From Clostridia bacterium (lineage in GTDB: Bacteria > Bacillota > Clostridia > Oscillospirales > CAG-272), in assembly GCA_017408535.1 (NCBI GenBank), contig JAFQUL010000039.1, forward strand, positions 1-8,874: a stretch of DNA of 8,874 nt, read 5' to 3'. The position numbers were made by a program, and so were the translations under genes. Every line of letters begins with the position of its first letter. Position 1 is the stretch's first letter. Below the pieces are notes generated by a model. It ran no database searches and had not been told where the DNA came from. It was given only the letters and a program-made list of their open reading frames with translations. Shown here piece after piece: positions 1 through 7,002 of this stretch.

Positions 1-540
1 AGCAAGATACTTACCGTTTATACGGCGGGCAAGCATTGCTACCTGAGGGTGGGAGATGCCCGCGGGACAGCGGGAGGAGCAAACACCGCACATTACGCAG
101 TCAAAGGACTCCTCAGCGCATTTCTCGAATTCGCCGCGCTGGGCGTATGCGATGTACTGCATTACGTTCAGCTCCTGAGTACAGGCCTTGGTGCAGGCAT
201 TACAGCCGACACAGGCATATATCTCGGGATAGAGCTGCATCATCACGCTTTCATTTACGCTGATCTTATTGATGTCGTAGACTTCCTTGACCAGAGGAAA
301 GAAGGGAAGAGTAGCTATGTACATATTGTCTTCCACAGTGGTCTGGCAAGCAAGACAAGCCTTCAGCTCACGGTCGCCCTTAATGCGGTAGATTGTAGCG
401 CAGGCGCCGCAGAAGCCGTTACGGCAGCCGCAGCCGCGCACCAGCTGATACCCCGCATATTCCATGGCAGTCATGATGGTGAGGTTTGAGGGTACCTCGT
501 ATTTTTTTCCGAATAGGAATATGTTAACCATATTTTCCAT
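1..540 (-). CDS. SdhB/FrdB/TfrB-type iron-sulfur subunit, N-terminal 180 residues (3' end outside window)
   Basis: This is an electron-transfer iron-sulfur protein of the succinate dehydrogenase/fumarate reductase type, cut by the window edge after 180 codons with no stop. The start is ATG at 540, eight bases after an AAGGAG that overlaps the stop codon of flxA. Residues 1-75 look like a [2Fe-2S] ferredoxin domain with ligand candidates C39, C44, C47 (C-x4-C-x2-C) and C65 in the SdhB-like string LACQT; C37 and C62 are extra cysteines. Two complete C-x2-C-x2-C-x3-C motifs follow (C110, C113, C116, C120; C148, C151, C154, C158-Pro), suggesting two [4Fe-4S] clusters. Ordinary SdhB/FrdB has one such motif and then a [3Fe-4S] site, so this resembles instead the N-terminal half of methanogen thiol:fumarate reductase subunit TfrB or a GlpC/HdrC-like protein. 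There is no signal peptide or membrane segment. Being last in view in an operon that starts with fumarase, it probably passes electrons to a fumarate-reductase-type flavoprotein; that partner is inferred, not seen. Confidence 0.78.
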   Translation of the reverse strand, partial: MENMVNIFLFGKKYEVPSNLTIMTAMEYAGYQLVRGCGCRNGFCGACATIYRIKGDRELKACLACQTTVEDNMYIATLPFFPLVKEVYDINKISVNESVMMQLYPEIYACVGCNACTKACTQELNVMQYIAYAQRGEFEKCAEESFDCVMCGVCSSRCPAGISHPQVAMLARRINGKYLA

Positions 541-552
541 GTTGTTTTCTCC

Positions 553-1386
553 TTAATATTCGTCCGGCAGCTCGTCCAGCTCGTCACAGCGGAAGACTGG
601 GCCGTCCTTGCAGACGTATTTTGCACCTACGTTACAGCGGCCGCATTTGCCGACGCCGCACTTCATGCGAAGCTCAAGAGTGGTGTAGATCTGAGTTTTG
701 TCAAATCCCAGGGAAACAAGACCGTCAAGGGTAAATTTGATCATTATGGGGGGACCGCAGAGGACCGCAGTCTTGTCGGTGTCAAAGCCAAGCTCCTTAA
801 CGTAGTTGGGAACAAAGCCCACGTGTCCGTCCCAGCCGTCTTCTTCTCTGTCGATGGTAAGATGAACGTCCACTCCTGCGTCTGTCATCCACTCGTCAAT
901 GATCTCTCTGTAGTCAAGCAGATCATCCTTGCTTCTTGAGCCGTAGACAATGTCGATCTTGCCGTAGCGGTCACGGTAGTGGCGGCAGTAGTTGATTACA
1001 GAGCGGAGAGGGGCAAGGCCGACACCGCCTGCGATAAACAGCATATTCTTACCGGCAAATTCGTCATCTACCGGGAAAGGCTTGCCGTAGGGGCCGCGGA
1101 TGGTGATCTGCTGGCCGACCTCTGCCTGATGGAGCCATTCGGTCACACAGCCGCATTTTTTGATGGAGAATTCCATAAATTCTTCGTTTGTAGGGGAGGA
1201 GGTGATGGAGAACATCGCCTCACCTACGCCGGGGACGGAGAGCATAGCACACTGTCCGGGGCGGTGGTCAAAGGCCTTCTTTCCGTCGGGAGTTACCACT
1301 CTGAAGGTCTTTATATCGGGTGTATCGATACGAACGTCGGTGATCACACCGATCTTGGGAATCAAGGTTTCTTCACGTCTGTTCAT
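553..1386 (-). CDS. flxA: FlxA-like FAD/NAD(P)H-binding oxidoreductase with [2Fe-2S] site
   Basis: A 277-residue soluble flavoprotein of the ferredoxin-NADP reductase superfamily, close in layout to PyrK, AsrB and FlxA. It probably oxidises NADH and feeds electrons to the FlxBCD-HdrABC partners. The FAD domain comes first (RPGQ at 42-45 and FSITSSP at 59-65, the form without the classical Arg-x-Tyr-Ser arginine that I expect in the PyrK/AsrB branch). The nucleotide-binding domain follows, with GGVGLAP at 120-126, YGSRSKDDLL at 148-157 and CGPP at 210-213. Near the C-terminus C243, C248, C251 and C259 (C-x4-C-x2-C-x7-C) form a likely [2Fe-2S] site. I chose ATG at 1386 over the in-frame GTG at 1395, because that GTG lies within the GGGAGGTG ribosome binding site, and ATG has an eight-base spacer from GGAGG. 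One base separates it from the flxB stop codon. NADH rather than NADPH is inferred from the FlxA family, not from a specificity motif. Confidence 0.87.
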   Translation of the reverse strand: MNRREETLIPKIGVITDVRIDTPDIKTFRVVTPDGKKAFDHRPGQCAMLSVPGVGEAMFSITSSPTNEEFMEFSIKKCGCVTEWLHQAEVGQQITIRGPYGKPFPVDDEFAGKNMLFIAGGVGLAPLRSVINYCRHYRDRYGKIDIVYGSRSKDDLLDYREIIDEWMTDAGVDVHLTIDREEDGWDGHVGFVPNYVKELGFDTDKTAVLCGPPIMIKFTLDGLVSLGFDKTQIYTTLELRMKCGVGKCGRCNVGAKYVCKDGPVFRCDELDELPDEY

Positions 1387-1400
1387 ATTATTCACCTCCC
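1387..1400 (-). promoter_or_regulatory. flxA: Ribosome binding site deciding the flxA start
   Basis: GGGAGGTGA formed by the last codons of flxB (Leu-Gly-Gly-Glu) serves as ribosome binding site for the flxA ATG at 1386. The in-frame GTG at 1395 is part of the site and so is unlikely to be the start. Confidence 0.7.
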
Positions 1401-2407
1401 AGCTTCTTCATAACTTTTGCTATATTCATTGAAATAGGACATTTTGAAAGACAGCGGCCGCATCCTACACAGCTGAAGAGACCGTCATTGTTTTCGGGAT
1501 AATAAACCAGCTTGTGCATAAAGCGCTGACGGAAACGCTCCTTCTGTGAGAGACGGTTGTTTCCGTGAGCCATCTTGGTAAATTCGGAATACATACAGGA
1601 ATCCCAGCAGCGATAACGGATAACACCGTTACCGGTGTTGAAGTCCTTGATGTCGTAGCACTGGCAGGTGGGGCAGACAAAGGTACAGGTTCCGCATCCG
1701 AGACAAGCCTCGGAAAGCTCTGTCCATTCAGGTCTGTCGAACAGCTCCTCAGTCTTGCCGCCTCCGAAGGCATCGGTGTTAAGTCCGGCAAGGGGGAGCT
1801 TTTTCATGATCCTTGCGGTCTTTTCCTGCTGCTCCTTTACCGCCTCGTCACTGCATTCTTCGGTCAGCTCTTCAATTTTTTTGATGAGCGCCTCTCCCTT
1901 TTCGGTGTTTGCCTGCCAGAACATCTCGCTTTCTGTTTTCCAGCAGGACACGTCTCCCGCAGGAGATGCCGCGTCAATACCGAAGGTGGAGCAGAAGCAG
2001 GTCTCAGAGGGTCTGGTGCAGGCAAGGGAAACGATCACTCCGTGGTCACGGCGGGATGCGTAATAGCTGTCGCGGGGCTCGGCAAGGAATACTCTGTCGA
2101 GAATATCAAAGCTCTTTACGTCACAGGCGCGGACACCGAAGACAACGAAATCTTCAGTTTCCTCCCTTACGTCTATTACCTCTATGCTCTTGCCTTCAGT
2201 TTTGAATCTCATGAGATCCTCTGTCTGAGGAAAGAAAAAGTCTTTAGGGCTTCTTACCGTGTTAAGCGCGTTGCTCAGTGGTGTGCCATCATCCCATTTT
2301 GAGAAAACAGCACGTCCGTCAGCGGAGTCAACGGGAAGGTAGAGAAGGGCGGAGGATGCGATCTTCCCAAAAACTGATTGCAGTGAATTAAGTGAACACT
2401 TACGCAT
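1388..2407 (-). CDS. flxB: FlxB-like ferredoxin-type protein, AsrA-related, two [4Fe-4S] motifs
   Basis: A 339-residue cytosolic protein of the family that includes the anaerobic sulfite reductase A subunit (AsrA) and FlxB. It is expected to relay electrons between the flavoprotein FlxA, encoded immediately downstream, and the HdrA/FlxD side of the complex. The N-terminal 200 residues carry AsrA-like strings, including GVRACDVKSFDILDRVFL at 91-108 and cysteines C130, C137 and C139. The C-terminal part has two cubane motifs: C235, C238, C241, C245-Pro, followed by C248 and C250 (CPTCQC), then C313, C316, C319, C323-Pro. Between them are C267 and C271 in RCWDSCMYSEF. The start ATG overlaps the flxC stop by eight bases, and a GGGGGGA tract lies a few bases upstream as ribosome binding site. 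The neighbourhood (hdrA, flxD, a second dicluster protein, flxA) favours FlxB over a true sulfite reductase subunit, since no AsrC or sirohaem protein is seen. The assignment of B versus C rests on gene order. Confidence 0.78.
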   Translation of the reverse strand: MRKCSLNSLQSVFGKIASSALLYLPVDSADGRAVFSKWDDGTPLSNALNTVRSPKDFFFPQTEDLMRFKTEGKSIEVIDVREETEDFVVFGVRACDVKSFDILDRVFLAEPRDSYYASRRDHGVIVSLACTRPSETCFCSTFGIDAASPAGDVSCWKTESEMFWQANTEKGEALIKKIEELTEECSDEAVKEQQEKTARIMKKLPLAGLNTDAFGGGKTEELFDRPEWTELSEACLGCGTCTFVCPTCQCYDIKDFNTGNGVIRYRCWDSCMYSEFTKMAHGNNRLSQKERFRQRFMHKLVYYPENNDGLFSCVGCGRCLSKCPISMNIAKVMKKLGGE

Positions 2408-3398
2408 TTATATCCCCCCTGTCAAAAACTTCACCGGGCTCAAGGTCCTCAAGAGTATAATCGGTAAGAGGAGACTTAGAGCCCACCGTCTCACCTGCCT
2501 GGTACTCGCCGTAGCATTCGTTCATCTCCTTGATGAACTTACGGTTGAGCAGGTGGAGCGGAATATTCTGGGGACAAACTCTCGAGCATTCACCGCAGTC
2601 GGTACAACGGCCGGCAACGTGAAATGCACGGATAATATGAAACATTTGTTCTTCAAAGTTGTTTGCGGGGGACTTGTTTTCAACACCGGATCTAGGGTTG
2701 TTGAACACGCACACCTCGCAGGTGCAGGCGGGACAGGCGTCACGGCAGGCATTACAGCGAATACAGCGTGACAGCTCGTTCTGCCAGAACAAAAAACGCT
2801 CGTCTGGTGACATTGCTTCAATTCTTGATACCTCGTCAAAGCGGGCAGAGTCAAGCACATCACCGTCCTCTCCCATAAGCTCGTCGTAGGCAACGTGCTT
2901 TTTACTCTTGCAGTTAACGCATCGCTCAGCGAGAACGTCAGAGGGGGAAACGGAAATGGGAGCATCCTCGTAAATGCTTTGGACGAGAAGCTTTTCACCG
3001 TCGCAGTTAACCGAGGAGATACCGTCGCCGCAGATAGCCTTTACCTTGTCTATATCTGCCATGCCCTCGCAGGGAATGCCGATGGCATATACCTTTTCAC
3101 GGTCAAATCTGTGCTCGGTGAGAAGCTGGTTGAAGCTGTATGTGTCGCAGGGCTTGAGGAAAACCAGAAGCTTACCCTCAATACCACGTGTTTTAGAAAC
3201 AAGATATTTAGAGAAGTTAGCACCGCAAAAGTCATTCCATACGAAACTTTTACGGAGAGAAGCCTCATCAGAGAATACGGCGGGGGTGATGTCGTAGTCA
3301 AACTCACCGGCGGACCAGCCGAGAACGTGGGTCACGGTACCGTCCCGAAGGAGGCTTACTGCTTTTTCGGTAAGCTGTTCTTTAGTTATTTTTTGCAT
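2400..3398 (-). CDS. flxC: FlxC-like iron-sulfur protein with two [4Fe-4S] motifs
   Basis: A 332-residue soluble electron-transfer protein, likely the FlxC component connecting FlxA/FlxB with FlxD and HdrA. The N-terminal domain (about 1-200) has no obvious catalytic signature, but shows LKPCD at 81-85, IGIPCEG at 106-112 and a cysteine pair C160-x2-C163. The C-terminal part carries C212, C215, C218, C222-Pro with C225, C227 and C230 close behind, then C265, C268, C271, C275-Pro. The arrangement, including the CP-x-C-x-C tail on the first motif, matches the downstream FlxB-like protein, so the two are probably distant paralogues. The ATG at 3398 follows GGAGG by seven bases, and the gene overlaps the end of flxD by 13 bases. 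There is no membrane segment or signal peptide. It could also be annotated as a generic 4Fe-4S dicluster protein; the family name rests on its place in the cluster. Confidence 0.75.
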   Translation of the reverse strand: MQKITKEQLTEKAVSLLRDGTVTHVLGWSAGEFDYDITPAVFSDEASLRKSFVWNDFCGANFSKYLVSKTRGIEGKLLVFLKPCDTYSFNQLLTEHRFDREKVYAIGIPCEGMADIDKVKAICGDGISSVNCDGEKLLVQSIYEDAPISVSPSDVLAERCVNCKSKKHVAYDELMGEDGDVLDSARFDEVSRIEAMSPDERFLFWQNELSRCIRCNACRDACPACTCEVCVFNNPRSGVENKSPANNFEEQMFHIIRAFHVAGRCTDCGECSRVCPQNIPLHLLNRKFIKEMNECYGEYQAGETVGSKSPLTDYTLEDLEPGEVFDRGDINA

Positions 3399-3820
3399 CT
3401 CAGATCCTCCAGTCTCTTGTTTTCGCCAAGGGCGGCTACCTGCTCTGCAAACTCAGTCATCGTTGCTGCGAATTTTGCGCCCTCTGCGGCAGATACCCAC
3501 TCAACACGGGTACGCTCTCTTTCAATGCCGAGAAAGTCCAGCATAGAGAAGAGCATTGCCATACGGCGGCGGGTGAAGTAGTTACCTGAGGTGTAGTGAC
3601 AGTCTCCGGGGTGGCATCCGCAAAGAATGACGCCGTCAGCACCTCTCTGAAATGCACGGAGGATAAACATGGGATTTACACGGCAGGAGCAGGGAACACG
3701 GATGATCTTTACCTCTGCAGGGTAGTTCAGACGGTTGTTTCCCGCAAGATCGGCACCGGCGTATGAACACCAGTTACAGCAAAACGCTACGATCAGGGGT
3801 TTATATTCTTTTACTTGCAT
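3386..3820 (-). CDS. flxD: FlxD/MvhD-like [2Fe-2S] electron-transfer subunit
   Basis: A 144-residue MvhD-family protein, close to the usual family length of about 140. In methanogens MvhD joins a hydrogenase to HdrA; here no hydrogenase gene is adjacent, and FlxABC take the electron-donor place. Cysteines sit in the expected family strings: C14, C15 and C18 in FCCNWCSYAGAD, C44 and C46 in RVPCSCR, and C67, C69 and C74 in CGCHPGDC, together providing the cluster ligands. The frame stays open upstream to 3919, but the added stretch is basic, lacks family similarity and lies inside hdrA. ATG at 3820 is preceded by GGAGG with a ten-base spacer, starts the family-like sequence MQVKEYKPLIVAF, and overlaps the hdrA stop by ten bases, so it was chosen. 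The 3' end overlaps the flxC start by 13 bases. The hdrA-flxD overlap supports a tight, equimolar pairing, as in fused HdrA-MvhD proteins known elsewhere. Confidence 0.9.
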   Translation of the reverse strand: MQVKEYKPLIVAFCCNWCSYAGADLAGNNRLNYPAEVKIIRVPCSCRVNPMFILRAFQRGADGVILCGCHPGDCHYTSGNYFTRRRMAMLFSMLDFLGIERERTRVEWVSAAEGAKFAATMTEFAEQVAALGENKRLEDLRCKK

Positions 3821-5805
3821 ATTGCGTCTACCTCCGCCATGATTTGTTCGTTCATAAAGCCGCGCAGGTCCATAGCGCCGGAGGGGCAGGCAACCGTACA
3901 GCAGCCGCAGCCCTGGCAAACGGCAGGGTTGACCGATGCAACACGGCGGATCCTGGTGGTCCTGTCAGGCATACGGAACTCTTTATCTTCATAGGTGATA
4001 GCACCGTAAGGACATACCTTTTCACAGGAGGAGCATCCGTTACACATAAGCTCGTCTGAGCTTGCAACGCAGGGATTGCCCTTCAGCTTATCTTTTGCGA
4101 GAAGTCCAATGACCTTGGCGGCCGCCGCACCTGCCTGAGATACAGTCTCGGGAATATCCTTCGGCCCTTGGCAGGTACCGGAAAGGAATACACCGGCGGT
4201 GGGACTCTCTACCGGACGGAGCTTGGGGTGCGCCTCGGTGAAGAAATCGTTTGTATCCATGCTTGCGGTAAGCATGGTGGCAAGAGAGCGTGCAGATTTA
4301 TCCGGCTCGATCGCCGCCGCAAGAACGACAAGGTCAGCATCTATATTGAGCTGCTTGCCGTCGAGAAGGTCTGATGCACGGACCATCAGTTTTTTGCCTT
4401 CGGGAGTGACCTTGCCGACCATTCCCTTGATGTAATGCACTCCGTACTCTTCAACCGCACGGCGATAGAACTCGTCAAAGTTCTTTCCGGGGGTACGGAC
4501 GTCTATGTAGAATACGTATACCTCGGTATCGGGGTATTTGTCTCTGGTGAGCATAGCGTGCTTTGCGGTGTACATACAGCAGATCTTGGAGCAGTACTCC
4601 TTGCCCTTTTCGCTACAGGAATCACAGCGGGATCCCACGCACTGCACGAACACTATCTTCTGAGGATGCTCTCCGTCAGAGGGGCGGAGAAGCTTGCCTG
4701 CGGTAGGACCTGCGGCATTGGTGAGACGCTCGAATTCAAGAGAGGTGATAACGTCGGGGGACTGGCTGTAAGCGAACTCGTCAAATTTATCCATACTGAT
4801 GGGATCAAAGCCGGTAGCTACCACGATAGCGCCGTATTTCTCGGTGATATACTCATCCTTCTGAGTGTAGTCTATAGCCTTTGCCTTACAAACCTTGGAG
4901 CAAACACCGCACTTGCCTGTCTTCAGCATAGTGCAGTGAGCGGGGTCAATGGTAGCGACCTTGGGGACAGCCTGTGCGAAGGGGATATAGATGGCACTGC
5001 GGTTGTCCATGCCGAGATTGAACTCGTTGGGTACCTTCTTCTGGGGACATTTTGTTACGCAGTCGCCGCATCCGGTACATATATCTTCATTTACGTATCT
5101 TGCATTTTTCTTGATGGTAACGTCAAAGTTACCGATAAAGCCCTTGACGTCGGTAACCTCGCTGTATGAGAAGATACGGACGTTCTCGTGCTGGGCTACA
5201 TCCACCATCTTGGGGGTGAGAATACATGCGGCACAGTCGAGAGTGGGGAAGGTTTTGTCAAGCTGAGCCATCTTACCGCCGATGGTAGGCTTCTTTTCAA
5301 CGATATCCACAGGAAATCCCGCATCGGCGATATCGAGAGCGGTCTGGATCCCCGCAATACCGCCGCCTATGACCAGGGCGCGCTTGGTAACGGGAGACTC
5401 ACCGGGGGTAAGGGGAGCATTTAGATTGACCTTTGCGACTGCCGCTTTGCCGAGGATGATAGCCTTCTCTGTACCGATGGGCATTTCCTTGTGTACCCAC
5501 GAGCACTGCTCGCGGATATTTGCGATCTCAACCATATACGGATTAAGACCTGCGGCAGCGGCGGTCTTACGGAAGGTGACCTCGTGCATACGGGGTGAGC
5601 ATGAACAGATGACCAACCCCGTGAGACTATACTCCTTGACCGAGCTTACGATAAGATCCTGGCCGGCCTGGGAGCACATATACTGGTAATCGGTGGAAAA
5701 GACTACACCGGGCTCATTTTTAAGTGCATCGGCTACTGCGGCTACGTCGACGGTGCCTGCAATATTACTTCCGCACCAACATACGAAAACACCAATTCTT
5801 TGCAT
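3811..5805 (-). CDS. hdrA: HdrA-type flavin/iron-sulfur electron-bifurcating subunit
   Basis: A 664-residue HdrA, about the length of the methanogen protein and the likely catalytic core of the complex. The FAD in this family splits electron pairs between ferredoxin and the HdrBC branch. Seen in order: an N-terminal domain with C9-W-C11-G-S-N-I and CSCSPRMHE at 67-75; a thioredoxin-reductase-like FAD fold with GGGIAG at 147-152 and an acidic E170; the HdrA-typical stretch KTFPTLDCAACILTPKM (C191, C194); C243, C246, C249, C253-Pro; C291, C299, C302, C306; a cysteine-rich middle (C389, C394, C397, C405, C409, C410); and two C-terminal ferredoxin motifs (C588, C591, C594, C598-Pro; C630, C633, C636, C640-Pro). 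All clusters look intact, including those expected to dock ferredoxin. ATG at 5805 follows AGGAGG by nine bases, 14 bases after hdrC. No membrane segment is visible, so it is cytosolic. Confidence 0.95.
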   Translation of the reverse strand: MQRIGVFVCWCGSNIAGTVDVAAVADALKNEPGVVFSTDYQYMCSQAGQDLIVSSVKEYSLTGLVICSCSPRMHEVTFRKTAAAAGLNPYMVEIANIREQCSWVHKEMPIGTEKAIILGKAAVAKVNLNAPLTPGESPVTKRALVIGGGIAGIQTALDIADAGFPVDIVEKKPTIGGKMAQLDKTFPTLDCAACILTPKMVDVAQHENVRIFSYSEVTDVKGFIGNFDVTIKKNARYVNEDICTGCGDCVTKCPQKKVPNEFNLGMDNRSAIYIPFAQAVPKVATIDPAHCTMLKTGKCGVCSKVCKAKAIDYTQKDEYITEKYGAIVVATGFDPISMDKFDEFAYSQSPDVITSLEFERLTNAAGPTAGKLLRPSDGEHPQKIVFVQCVGSRCDSCSEKGKEYCSKICCMYTAKHAMLTRDKYPDTEVYVFYIDVRTPGKNFDEFYRRAVEEYGVHYIKGMVGKVTPEGKKLMVRASDLLDGKQLNIDADLVVLAAAIEPDKSARSLATMLTASMDTNDFFTEAHPKLRPVESPTAGVFLSGTCQGPKDIPETVSQAGAAAAKVIGLLAKDKLKGNPCVASSDELMCNGCSSCEKVCPYGAITYEDKEFRMPDRTTRIRRVASVNPAVCQGCGCCTVACPSGAMDLRGFMNEQIMAEVDAICK
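3821..3835 (-). promoter_or_regulatory. flxD: Ribosome binding site deciding the flxD start
   Basis: GGAGG at 3835-3831 lies within the end of hdrA, ten bases before the ATG at 3820. It supports that start over upstream in-frame codons inside hdrA. Confidence 0.65.
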
Positions 5806-5819
5806 TTGTCCTCTCCTCC

Positions 5820-6206
5820 TTATTTAGTGTATTTTCTGAAGGCGCTTACCAGCGCCTGCTGAGGGATATCCTCATCAAGCATTGCGGGAATGTCACTAGG
5901 TGTAAGACGGTTAGCACCCTGACGGCGGATAGCGGTGAGACGCACCGCCTCGATAAGCTTTGCCGGTTCAACACCTCTGGGGCATCGCTCGGCACAGGCA
6001 AAGCAGGTAAGGCATCTGTAGAGAGAGTCAGAGCTGAGCAGAGGCTCAATGTCACCGTTCTCCACCATGCTTACGAACTGGTGAGGATGATATTCCATCT
6101 CGTCATAAGCGGGACAGGTACCGCTGCACTTTCCGCAGCGCATACATTTCTTGGGGTTAACACCGCTCATACGGATAATATCATCACGGAGATACTTTTT
6201 ATTCAT
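5820..6206 (-). CDS. hdrC: HdrC-type two-[4Fe-4S] ferredoxin subunit
   Basis: A 128-residue HdrC subunit that wires the HdrA flavin to the active-site clusters of HdrB. Two complete cubane motifs are present: C21, C24, C27, C31-Pro (in CMRCGKCSGTCPAY, a typical HdrC string) and C65, C68, C71, C75-Pro. It is short, lacking the long C-terminal extension of GlpC- or HdrD-like fusions, and has no membrane anchor, which points to the soluble HdrABC type and not the membrane HdrDE type. ATG at 6206 lies four bases after AAGGAGGAT inside the end of hdrB; the two genes overlap by eight bases, which suggests translational coupling and equal amounts of HdrB and HdrC. The stop codon is followed directly by the hdrA ribosome binding site. 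Confidence 0.92.
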   Translation of the reverse strand: MNKKYLRDDIIRMSGVNPKKCMRCGKCSGTCPAYDEMEYHPHQFVSMVENGDIEPLLSSDSLYRCLTCFACAERCPRGVEPAKLIEAVRLTAIRRQGANRLTPSDIPAMLDEDIPQQALVSAFRKYTK

Positions 6207-6990
6207 TTGTATCCTCCTTTACACCGAGAGCCTCGGCAAGAAGCTCGGTGAAATATATAACGGGAATATCCGCACCGTTCTTCATAAGATTATAGCGGCA
6301 GAGCGGACAGGCGGTAACGATCATGTCTGCCCCCTGCACCTTTGCGTTTCTTACAATGTCGCCGCTCTTCTTTTCGGCAAGAGAGGGACTCTCCATTACC
6401 ACGTAACCGCCGCAGCATTCATTGCGGTTTGCAAATATTACCGGCTCAGCACCGATGGCACGGATCATATCCTCCATAATGGAGGGGTTTTCGGGATCAT
6501 CCATTTTCATTACTGATCCGGGCCTGAGAAGGAGACAGCCGTAATAGGCGGCTATCTTCTTTCCGCTGAGGGGAGACTTCACCTTTTCGCGGAGAGCATC
6601 AAATCCGACAAGATCGCGGAGCATTTCAAGATAGTGATATACCTCGGTGCTTCCGTCGTATCTGCCGTCGTCTGCCATATATCTGTTAACCTTGTCGGAA
6701 AACTCCTTGTCGGTGAGGATCGCATGGTTAGTCTGCTTGACTACGTTGTGACAGGCAGAGCAAACTGTAACCAGAGGCTGTTCCTTATCCTTTGCGGCTT
6801 TAAGTATTCTGACAGAGGAGAGCTTTGTGGCGATCTCGTCTTTTGCGGTGGTAAATACACCGCCGCAGCACTGCCAGTTTTCGATCTCCTCCAGAGTGAC
6901 CCCCAGTGCCTCGGCACAGCGAAGGGCATATCTGTCAAGATCCTTTGCCTTGTTCTTTAAGGTACAGCCGGGGAAATAACTAAATTTCAT
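6199..6990 (-). CDS. hdrB: HdrB-type subunit with two CCG domains
   Basis: A 263-residue HdrB with two intact CCG (cysteine-rich) domains. Domain 1 has C9 in YFPGCT, C41-C42-G-G and C77-x2-C80; domain 2 has C152, C192-C193-G-G and C228-x2-C231. In methanogen HdrB these cysteines hold two noncubane [4Fe-4S] clusters that cleave the CoM-S-S-CoB disulfide. The substrate here is unknown: these cofactors are not expected in a clostridium, and no DsrC-like protein is nearby. The frame is open to an ATG at 7002, but I chose ATG at 6990 because it is preceded by GGAG with a six-base spacer and gives the family-typical start MKFSYFPGC. It lies 78 bases after fumC, the largest gap in the operon, and overlaps hdrC by eight bases. 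GlpC/LutA-like CCG proteins are the alternative family, but the hdrC-hdrA context makes HdrB by far the better call. Confidence 0.92.
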   Translation of the reverse strand: MKFSYFPGCTLKNKAKDLDRYALRCAEALGVTLEEIENWQCCGGVFTTAKDEIATKLSSVRILKAAKDKEQPLVTVCSACHNVVKQTNHAILTDKEFSDKVNRYMADDGRYDGSTEVYHYLEMLRDLVGFDALREKVKSPLSGKKIAAYYGCLLLRPGSVMKMDDPENPSIMEDMIRAIGAEPVIFANRNECCGGYVVMESPSLAEKKSGDIVRNAKVQGADMIVTACPLCRYNLMKNGADIPVIYFTELLAEALGVKEDTNE

Positions 6991-7000
6991 AATAATCTCC
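6991..7000 (-). promoter_or_regulatory. hdrB: Ribosome binding site deciding the hdrB start
   Basis: GGAG at 7000-6997, then six bases, then ATG at 6990. It favours this start over the ATG at 7002, which overlaps the GGAG and would add four residues not typical of HdrB. Confidence 0.6.
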
Positions 7001-7002
7001 AT

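Noticed and set aside
49..489. 146-codon plus-strand frame opposite the iron-sulfur subunit
   Set aside because: The minus strand encodes a clear cluster-binding protein here; the plus frame is low-complexity Ala/Val/Leu-rich shadow sequence.
1565..2302. 245-codon open frame on the plus strand, opposite flxB
   Set aside because: It is antisense to an AsrA/FlxB-like protein with conserved motifs; no family features of its own.
1388..2407. Anaerobic sulfite reductase (AsrABC) operon
   Set aside because: The FlxA- and FlxB-like proteins resemble AsrB and AsrA, but there is no sirohaem-binding AsrC gene, and the hdrBCA-flxD context indicates the Flx-Hdr complex.
2895..3581. 228-codon plus-strand frame spanning the flxC and flxD regions
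   Set aside because: It runs antisense across two supported genes and their overlap; no domain seen.
3821..3919. N-terminal extension of flxD
   Set aside because: The extra 33 residues overlap the HdrA C-terminal cluster motifs in another frame, are unlike MvhD, and a strong ribosome binding site precedes the ATG at 3820.
4435..5169. 244-codon open frame on the plus strand, opposite hdrA
   Set aside because: It is antisense to a strongly supported HdrA with all cluster motifs, has no recognisable domain and no good ribosome binding site; long antisense frames are expected from the codon bias of the real gene.
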